Source: Chromera velia
Taxonomy: Eukaryota > Sar > Chromeraceae
DNA: 14,196 nt
Assembly: GCA_018398765.1 (NCBI GenBank)
Contig: JAHBMJ010000709.1
Location: 85,479-99,674 of the forward strand
Direction of reading: 5' to 3'
Positions 8,749 through 14,196 of the stretch are shown piece by piece (the stretch's first letter is position 1; every line of letters starts with the position of its first letter). The notes beneath the pieces are model-generated. The model had not been told where the DNA came from and did not search any database. It saw nothing but the letters and a program-made list of their open reading frames with translations. A program made the position numbers and the translations under genes.

Positions 8749-9442
8749 TCCAGGACACAGACGCAATGTTTCCGACCTACCATCTATCCATTTATCCATC
8801 CATCCATCCATCCATCTATTCTTTTTTCCGATGTATCGCTTCCTCGTCCCTCGCTACTCGTTGCGCCCGTCCATGCACCAACAAAACGAATACACAACGC
8901 ATGCAAAGCAAATCGGGAAAAGAAAACAGACTTTCTTCTCTCCTTCGATCGACAATTCTGATTGTTCCCCCATTCCTGCATCCCCCCTCCTTCTTTCCTT
9001 TCCCTCCCTCCCTCTCTCAGCCAAGTCGATTGCCCACCTGCTGCCCCAATGCTTCGGCCTGGCGACTCTCCTGCTCGACGGGAATCCTCAAGTCGGCCTC
9101 GAGGGGGTGCAGCTGATCAAGGCGGCAGCAGTCAGGTGCTCCACTCTCAAGACTTGCTCCCTTCCTGCGCTGCCAGACGCCAACACTGCTCAAGGAGGGG
9201 GTGCGGGAGTTGGGTCGTCTGCTTACAATTCGTTTTCCGGGGTCCCCAAGGATTCTAGTGCCGAGGACAGCGGGACATCCAGAGAAAGGGGGGCCCACAC
9301 CAGTGAGGAGAGCCCCGGCAGTGGTGTGCCTGGGCCCATGACGAGTCAGAGCAGGACAGACACCCTTCAGACTGAGTCCAAGAGCCTGATGGAGAAAGCA
9401 TCGGGCCAAGCCGAGGTGCTTTCATCGGTCGAGGTTGCCTAA
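6646..9442 (+). CDS. Leucine-rich-repeat protein, ribonuclease-inhibitor type, five exons, 5' end uncertain
   Basis: Exons 6646-6769, 7507-7588, 7771-7859, 8131-8217 and 9021-9442 join in one frame to a TAA at 9440-9442. The product has about 267 residues, or 263 if translation starts at ATG 6658. It begins with five to six LRRs of about 28-30 residues. Recognisable pieces are LLRVSLNNNRFGSRG, ALIVKAPNLQQILVGKN, MNTLVVNHNPLGDSG, MIYVDLRATFFSPLGG and LATLLLDGNPQVGLEG, which fit the LxxLxLxxNxLxxxG pattern of the cytosolic RNI-like fold. LRRs of this kind are protein-interaction scaffolds. After about residue 165 the chain is low complexity and Gly/Ser/Glu rich, probably disordered. No signal peptide, membrane helix or enzyme motif is seen. 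The TQLVMDKWELSDDN start resembles the second part of another LRR, so upstream exons may exist, but I found none between 5300 and 6645. The partner and pathway are unknown. Confidence 0.82.
7163..7322. repeat. Compound (CT)n-(GT)n microsatellite in LRR intron 1
   Basis: A CT-rich tract (about 7163-7282, with CTCC and CTTG interruptions) is followed by a clean GT run (about 7283-7322). It has the same order and strand as the tract at 6235-6295. Confidence 0.9.
7507..7588 (+). CDS. LRR gene, exon 2 (one repeat)
   Basis: The acceptor is CTGCAG at 7501-7506 and the donor is GTCAGT at 7589, leaving in phase 2. It encodes G-CISLCKALIVKAPNLQQI and then LVGKNYIQ plus two bases of Lys. The repeat core matches AL..AL...PNL..L..G.N.I. 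The donor is non-consensus at position 3 but gives the only junction that keeps both LRRs in register. Confidence 0.8.
7771..7859 (+). CDS. LRR gene, exon 3 (one repeat)
   Basis: The acceptor is CATGCAG ending at 7770 and the donor is GTGAGT at 7860. The first base completes Lys, giving KTGVTALCELLEKMKSMN then TLVVNHNPLGDS plus the first base of Gly. This is a canonical RI-type LRR with its Asn in place. Confidence 0.85.
8131..8217 (+). CDS. LRR gene, exon 4 (one repeat, atypical Asn position)
   Basis: The acceptor is GTGTAG ending at 8130 and the donor is GTGAGT at 8218, phase 1 on both sides. It encodes GVVTLFEAVSRAPHMIYVD then LRATFFSPLG plus the first base of Gly. The usual Asn of the LxxN ladder appears replaced by Ala or Thr, making this the most divergent repeat. 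Confidence 0.8.
8369..8484. repeat. (CT)n/(CTTT) pyrimidine tract in LRR intron 4
   Basis: More than 100 bases of CT dinucleotides with CTTT interruptions, ending in a short T run. Open frames here are Ser/Leu/Phe artefacts. Confidence 0.9.
8697..8745. repeat. (GA)n purine tract in LRR intron 4
   Basis: A nearly perfect GA run of about 45 bases, with one GAAA interruption. It is complementary to the CT tract about 210-330 bases upstream in the same intron. Confidence 0.9.
8780..8820. repeat. CCAT tetranucleotide repeat
   Basis: A degenerate CATC/CCAT array of about 40 bases, within LRR intron 4. Confidence 0.8.
9021..9442 (+). CDS. LRR gene, terminal exon (last repeats plus disordered tail)
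   Basis: The acceptor CTCTCAG ends at 9020 after a long pyrimidine tract, and the first two bases complete a codon with the phase 1 G of exon 4, giving AKSIAHLLPQCFGLATLLL. A further partial repeat (VQLIKAAAVRCSTLKTC) follows. From about 9160 the protein is Gly/Ser/Glu-rich and low complexity, ending SSVEVA and TAA. The antisense frame across 9017-9409 is a shadow. Confidence 0.85.
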
Positions 9443-9582
9443 ACGTCAACCTGGTCAACGTGCATGGCCCCTTGAAACATCTTTTCACCGGATTGACCGG
9501 AAAACAAAAATTCTTTCATGTTGATACAAGCTGAAGAATTACGATTGTTACAGGTTGCGTGTTGTTGAACATTAAAAATGAA

Positions 9583-9588
9583 AATAAA
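9583..9588 (+). promoter_or_regulatory. Candidate polyadenylation signal AATAAA for the LRR gene
   Basis: A canonical AATAAA lies 141 bases after the LRR stop codon, in an A-rich context and followed by T-rich sequence. The position is plausible, but the cleavage site is not visible from sequence. Confidence 0.45.
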
Positions 9589-10570
9589 ATGCAAAGAGTT
9601 TGCTAATGTTTGCTTTTTATTTCATTATATAAAGTATCAGGCTCCCATCAATGATTAATCTAGCCATCAATCAGCTGTTTATTTCAAATTAAGTATAGCT
9701 ACAATCTAGGCTACGATTTTGATTTATTTACTGTTACCATTGTTCTTTTATATTTTAAATTCCTATATAGAGCTAGCACTCAGTGAAGCACCTTAATTGC
9801 AGTGATTATTGGACATATATATAAGAAAAAAAAATATTCAACCTGGTGTTCAACTTCAAAAATACGGTTAGAAAAGAAAGATTTTCAAGTTTAAGTGTGA
9901 AGCACTTTTCAGTGTCATAGAGAGGATTTGTACTTAATTTTTGTTCTCCCCCCCCCCCAAAGTTGAACAGACATCATTGTTATTAGAAATAGAATTATAG
10001 TATTTCTTAATATTTGAAAAATGATATCAAGGTTAGTTAATTATTATTTTTATTATCGCATCAGTTATCTTCCGTTATCGCTATTGCCCATTGCCCTATA
10101 AATAGGCATCTCAGGCTAGGCTAGCGTTAGGCGGCAATGTACGGGGCAGTTAGGTCATTATAATAACAATCTAGTACGTTTCTCTTTGGTCCTTTGACTC
10201 AGGATACGCATGTTCACTGGCAAACTCTTTAACCTGAGGCTCAGGCGCAGCAAGCTTGCGCATATCCTGCTAGATATCCTGCACATGAGTGACGTTGACT
10301 CCTAGGCTAACTCATGGGAGCTTGTTTGCCAGCCATGCCATGCGAAGCCACTTCATAGCGCCAGGCCCGCCCTTGCTGGTACTTTCCCCATTTTTTATAC
10401 GGCGCCCCAGCACCTGTTCTATTCTTTCGGCTCCCAGGCCGCCGCAGGGTAATGATTTCTGCAGAGACGATGAAGAAATGACAAGAACGAGAAGAACGGA
10501 AGCAGCATTTGAAACGGATTCCTTTCAACTTAGGCTTCTATATATTTACGTATGTGACGAACAATTATGG
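9589..10570. other. AT-rich intergenic region, no gene seen
   Basis: The composition is AT-rich with no dinucleotide arrays, apart from a run of about ten C near 9949-9958. A TATAAATA element (10097-10104) has no credible downstream gene. Frames around 10289-10582 lack protein-like features. The region hosts the transposon described next. Confidence 0.45.
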
Positions 10571-10580
10571 ACAGTAATAT
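10571..10580. repeat. Target-site duplication, left copy
   Basis: ACAGTAATAT directly abuts the left terminal inverted repeat and is exactly repeated at 11329-11338. Confidence 0.85.
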
Positions 10581-10598
10581 AGTGACCAGATTTGATTT
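10581..10598 (+). repeat. Left terminal inverted repeat
   Basis: 18 bases, perfect against 11311-11328. Beyond this it continues as (TTTGA)-type subterminal repeats to about 10615. Confidence 0.85.
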
Positions 10599-11005
10599 GA
10601 TTTGATTTGATTTGAAGTAGGGCTTAACCTCAAATCAAATATTAGGCCTGAGAAACTTTAGCATGATAGGGCCTATCAAATCCTATCAAATCTACTTCAA
10701 ATCTGACCTTTTAACCTCAAATCTTCGAGGTCAATCTATCATCCAAACAATCCCACATGTCATAACAACAAGAAGGTCGCATTAATATACAATGACTCTA
10801 CAGTGACTCTCTACGATGACTCTAAGATAAAAACTTAGATAAAAACTTATATAAGCTCTTAGCTTTGACAATGGCTCATTAATTTTGAGAGTCTTAATTT
10901 AGCTTTTAGTCTAGTTTTTAATGATTTTTTTGTCTCCAGGGCTTTCTTGGATTTGCCATAGTGGTGTTGACTGTGTCATGTTGTCTTCAGTGCGGTCGAG
11001 AGTGG

Positions 11006-11236
11006 CCCTAGGAGCTAGGCTCCCCATATCGAAAAAAAATAAAAAAGTAATTGCCTAAAATTGACTTTTGATTTTTTTTTTTCTTTTCTAAACAACAGTT
11101 GTGCATTGTGCAACACCTATGCAACACCCCAAACAACAGTTCTTCAGGTGTTGTTCTAGAAAATCAAAAATAAAAAAGGTTTTTAGCCTAATTTTCTTTT
11201 TTTTTTCTTTTGATATGGGAAGCCTAGCCTAGGAGT
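11006..11236. repeat. Internal inverted repeat of the MITE
   Basis: The left arm (about 11006-11065) contains GAGCTAGGCTCCCCATATCG and an A-rich run. The right arm (about 11178-11236) contains the imperfect complement CTTTTGATATGGGAAGCC and AGCCTAGG. The loop between them holds two copies of AACAACAGTT and several CAACACC units. Confidence 0.65.
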
Positions 11237-11310
11237 AACCTCTAGACTTCAACCTCAAATCTGGTCAGATTTGAGCTTGAAACTTAAATCAAATTAAATC
11301 AAATCCTATT

Positions 11311-11328
11311 AAATCAAATCTGGTCACT
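11311..11328 (-). repeat. Right terminal inverted repeat
   Basis: AAATCAAATCTGGTCACT is the exact reverse complement of 10581-10598. Confidence 0.85.
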
Positions 11329-11338
11329 ACAGTAATAT
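11329..11338. repeat. Target-site duplication, right copy
   Basis: ACAGTAATAT immediately follows the right terminal repeat and is identical to 10571-10580. Confidence 0.85.
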
Positions 11339-12250
11339 GGACACAGAGCTAGACACAGAGTTTCAAATTCTGAAAGCAAGCCTGAAAGCTTCAAGATTCA
11401 GGCTGGTTTCCCAACGAAATTGCCATAAAGCCGTGTCGATTTGGGCCTTGATCCACAGTAGATCGACCAGTCTGGCTTCCGAGTTAAATTTGCAGCATTT
11501 ACTTCAGCATGCAGCATGCTTGAAGTATGTCAGATGATTCCCTTCACAGTCTTTCAGCGATCTCGAGCTAGCTGCATGGGCTTCCTGCATGCATGCAAGA
11601 GTCAACTTTGACTCCTCTGCTGGCATGTTTGTTTCATGGTAAATTCATGCTGACTTGCTCGCTACTGGGTCGCCAAACATGCTCTTACGTGAGGCAACAA
11701 TTCCTCGTAAAAGAAAAGAACAAACTTCGCCAAGTGCATCGATCTCTAGATTGATCTCTCACGTGCACGACAAGGACGAAAGCACGGGCGAAAGGTGAGA
11801 GTAAGTTCCAAAGATAAAAATGGGAAACAGTCGCTGCAAAAAAGAGAGGCAAAAAGAACAGTGGGATGAAAAATATGAAAAATGGACAAAACAGCTTGTT
11901 TTGGGATTGATTCAATGGGGGGGTTAAGAACGAAAATCCCCTGGCACCCAACGAATAGGTTGGCCGTGCAGTATTATTGAGGCCGGCCCAAAGAGGGACA
12001 GTGGACGACTACGGAAATCGAAACATTGAGAGGACATCCAGCTTTCTCGATCTGCATGCATGGCAGAAAAACGATGTCAAGAAAACACGTAAGGGTCCAC
12101 ACCCTTACTTTCTCCCAGGCTTGCTTGCTTCTTTTCTTTCTTCAGTTAACTGCTGACTTCCCCCCGGCCATATTTCACATCGACCTTTCCCTCTTTCTCT
12201 CTCGCTCTTTCCCTCTTGATTGATCGAAGGTCGTTGTCCAGTCTCTTGTG
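11339..12250. other. Non-coding stretch, no gene supported
   Basis: The sequence is mixed, with TGCATGCA motifs at about 11587-11597 and 12052-12062 and a short inverted repeat GAGTCAA-CT-TTGACTC at 11599-11614. Short frames on both strands have no recognisable content. The last part (from about 12000) may be the promoter or leader of the exon at 12359. Confidence 0.4.
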
Positions 12251-12276
12251 TGGTCGGTGCTCCCCCTCACCGACCA
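12251..12276 (+). promoter_or_regulatory. Hairpin upstream of candidate start codon
   Basis: TGGTCGGTG (12251-12259) pairs perfectly with CACCGACCA (12268-12276) across an 8-base loop. It ends 82 bases before ATG 12359. In a transcript it would form a 9-bp stem in the 5' leader; on DNA it could bind a dimeric factor. Confidence 0.4.
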
Positions 12277-12358
12277 GTCAGTCGAATCCCTCCCCCACTC
12301 TTTCCAAGACGACCCAAGCAACGAACAACAAGTCAGATGAGATGAATCCAGCATCGTC

Positions 12359-12495
12359 ATGACCACCTTCCTGCATTCTTTCGGGCAGCTGTCTTGCAAA
12401 CTCTTCTCTACTCTAAACATTCAGAGCCTCTTCGCTCACAGTACACGGACTCGCCAGCTCTCGCTGGAGAGATACGGGGACACACAGAAACCACG
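12359..12495 (+). CDS. Candidate first coding exon, possible organelle-targeting N-terminus
   Basis: ATG at 12359 opens 45 complete codons ending in phase 2 at a strong GTAAGA donor (12496). The peptide begins MTTFLHSFGQLSCKLFSTL and continues NIQSLFAHSTRTRQLSLERY, then GDTQKPR. The first ~35 residues have Ser, Thr, Arg, Lys and hydrophobic residues but no acidic ones, as in mitochondrial or plastid transit peptides. The following RQLSLERYGDTQKP loosely resembles the N-terminus of quinone/enoyl reductases of the MDR family (x-x-Y-G-D-x-x-K), but this is too short to name a product. No matching downstream exon could be chosen; acceptors at 13194, 13944 and 14148 give no recognisable protein. 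It may continue beyond the window. Confidence 0.4.
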
Positions 12496-14196
12496 GTAAG
12501 ACAGACAGGCAGCAGGACGGAACTTCACAGCAAGACCGAAAATAAAGGGAATTACATCTCCTTCCCTACACCTCACCCCCTGCACACCTCCCACGCCTCT
12601 CTCATCTTTTCCCCACAAGCTTCCTGATTCTTTGTACAAACTGTGTCCCTCTTCTCCAGCCACCGCAGAGAGGGAGACAGAGTGATAGAATGAAGACAGA
12701 AGAGGCAAGTGGGAGAAGCAGGAGGCACAGAATGAGAGAGAGGGGAGAGAGAAAGCCAGAAAGAGGCAGAAGTGAGGCAGAAAGGGAGATTAAAAATTCA
12801 TTCACGTCATCAGGGGAATGAAAGAATATTCATGGAAAGGCGTCCCCTCGATTTCCAAAAAGGACACCAACGCACGCAACCAGGCCATGCATGAGAAAAT
12901 CAAATGGAAACGCCAGGGTTGGTTGAAAACAGACATCAAGAGAAATTAAATGCATGAAACAGGTTGCTTATTCTCGCACTAGACGAGAGGGCATAACGTA
13001 GCGCTGGCACGCAAACCACAAGTCGCCATGCCTGCATTCATGTGGATTCCTTCACGAAGAAAGAGAAAAGAAAAAACTTCGAACGAACTGAAGTGGACCC
13101 TCCTCAATCAAGTGAAATCAAGGTTCAACGACAGACACACCGACCAGAACGAACGAACGAACGACTGTTCATCCAGCGTCTGCACTCTTTTTGCAGCGTC
13201 GGAACGGAACAGAACAGACAGCGAAGAGAAACAAATACGTACACTTGCGCGCTCGCACACGCGCGCGGCGCAAAGCATTCACGCATCCAAGCAGCAACAG
13301 CCCGAACGAATCAGTCGGGCATGCTCGGCTTGTTCAAATCTTTTTCTGCTCATCCATGCACTCATTCAAGGAGCAACTTCCTCCCTGTCACGAAAAATAG
13401 TCCTACTTCCCATTTCATTCATTCCCTGATTTCCAAAAATAGTTTGAAAAGACCACACACAACTCCACAGGCTCGCAGACAGACACAAACACAAACACGC
13501 AGACGATCATACATCAACTTTTGTCACGCAGTCAACAAACTAAAAGACGAAGCTGTCCGCTTCTGTGTCCGTCTGTTTGACAAATTGAAGAGGGAGCAAA
13601 GAGGGGCAAAGAGGAAGGAAAGGGAGAAACCAAGGGAGGGAGGGACAGATTCACGCAGCAGCTACCGTCCGGGTGGACGATCTCGTTTCTCTCTCTCTAT
13701 CTCTCTTGCAACCGAGCTCGGCCCCCGTCGTTCGGCCAAGTCCCTTGAATCCCTCCCCGCAGACAGAGACAGAGACGGAGAGAGATAGAGAGAAGGGTGA
13801 AGAGAGAAGAGAAAGGCACCAGATCGATCGATCGATTGGAAGGAAGGTCTTTCAGTCCATTGTCCCAGACGCTCCTATGTGACAGTCTCTATACAGAAAG
13901 CCAACCATCCTCACTCATCTTCATTCGTTCATTCCTTCTTTCAGCCGGACAACCACCCACCCACCCTCCGGTTGGAATCGGAAAATTTACACCGGGAGGG
14001 GAGGGGAGGGGAACGCGGACCTGTATGGATGGATTGATGGTGGGCTAGGGGCTCTCTTTGCACTTCTTTCTTTTGTTCCCTCACACCTGATCGGTGCATA
14101 CGAGGTATACGATCAAATAGTTCGGTACTTTCCCCGTGTTTTTTCCAGAAGGGAGACGGTCGATCATCAGCGAGGGGGGGTCAGAAGGAAAGGGGG
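12496..14196. other. Repeat-rich sequence, possible long first intron
   Basis: The region contains purine tracts (12664-12790, 13576-13640, 13760-13812), CGAA units (about 13146-13162) and an ATCG run (13821-13837). A long open frame at 13042-13788 is biased to Arg, Lys, Ser, Thr and Gln by the A/C/G-rich DNA and has no recognisable domain. Possible acceptors lie at 13194, 13944 and 14148. Confidence 0.35.
13994..14011 (+). other. G-quadruplex motif
   Basis: GGGAGGGGAGGGGAGGGG has four G-runs separated by single A bases, which meets the canonical intramolecular quadruplex pattern with 1-nt loops. Confidence 0.7.

Larger units (their letters stand above)
10581..11328. mobile_element. Non-autonomous DNA transposon (MITE), Mutator-like by target duplication length
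   Basis: The element is 748 bp with perfect 18-bp terminal inverted repeats: AGTGACCAGATTTGATTT at 10581-10598 and its reverse complement at 11311-11328. It is flanked by an exact 10-bp duplication (ACAGTAATAT). Target duplications of 8-11 bp, typically 9-10, are characteristic of Mutator-like elements; hAT and P elements give 8, so MULE is the best class by length. There is no transposase frame inside, so it would depend on a transposase encoded elsewhere. The ends carry repeated TTTGATTT/AAATCAAA units and the centre has a second large inverted repeat, making the element largely foldback. The intact duplication suggests a fairly recent insertion. Confidence 0.85.

Noticed and set aside
8273-9020. 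Upstream part of the 389-codon frame ending at 9442
   Set aside because: This part is a Ser/Leu/Phe translation of the CT tract plus a GA tract within an intron. Only the segment after the acceptor at 9020 continues the LRR pattern in phase.
13042-13788. 248-codon plus-strand frame
   Set aside because: Composition is dominated by Arg, Lys, Ser, Thr and Gln from biased DNA, overlapping frames are also open, and no domain or splice support exists.

Overview
This window looks like nuclear DNA from a protist with intron-rich genes. Coding pieces are short exons bounded by GT...AG introns with pyrimidine tracts before the acceptors. No bacterial operon layout or ribosome binding sites are visible. 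Non-coding DNA is full of simple repeats ((TG)n, (CT)n, GGAA, ATTC and CCAT tracts, plus small palindromic tetramers built from TGCA and ATCG). This combination, with frequent TGCATGCA sites and a ribonuclease-inhibitor-type LRR gene, suggests an alveolate close to Apicomplexa, such as a chromerid alga. That assignment is inference from texture, because no marker gene is present.

Layout: (1) 1-1517 holds the 3' end of a plus-strand gene: a short upstream exon (2-94), an intron rich in tetranucleotide repeats, and a last exon encoding a charged, acidic, probably disordered C-terminus that stops at 1517. The junction between the pieces is not settled. (2) 1518-6645 is non-coding as far as I can tell. 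It contains purine/pyrimidine tracts, TG microsatellites (one of about 165 bp at 5823-5987), an AT-rich island (about 4200-4900), and a diverged 40-bp direct repeat with hairpin potential beside an 18-bp perfect palindrome. (3) 6646-9442 is the best-supported gene: a leucine-rich-repeat protein in five exons whose splice phases all agree, with exon boundaries near LRR boundaries, followed by a Ser/Gly/Glu-rich tail and an AATAAA signal. (4) 9443-11340 is AT-rich and contains a 748-bp non-autonomous DNA transposon (10581-11328) with perfect 18-bp terminal inverted repeats and an exact 10-bp target-site duplication, the pattern of a Mutator-like (MULE) MITE. (5) 11340-14196 contains one plausible first coding exon (12359-12495), ending in a strong GTAAGA donor and preceded by a 9-bp-stem hairpin. 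The rest is repeat-rich sequence with a G-quadruplex motif and no exon I can support.

The genes show no obvious functional link. The most interesting items are the MITE with its intact target duplication, the near one-exon-per-repeat structure of the LRR gene, and complementary CT/GA tracts inside one LRR intron.
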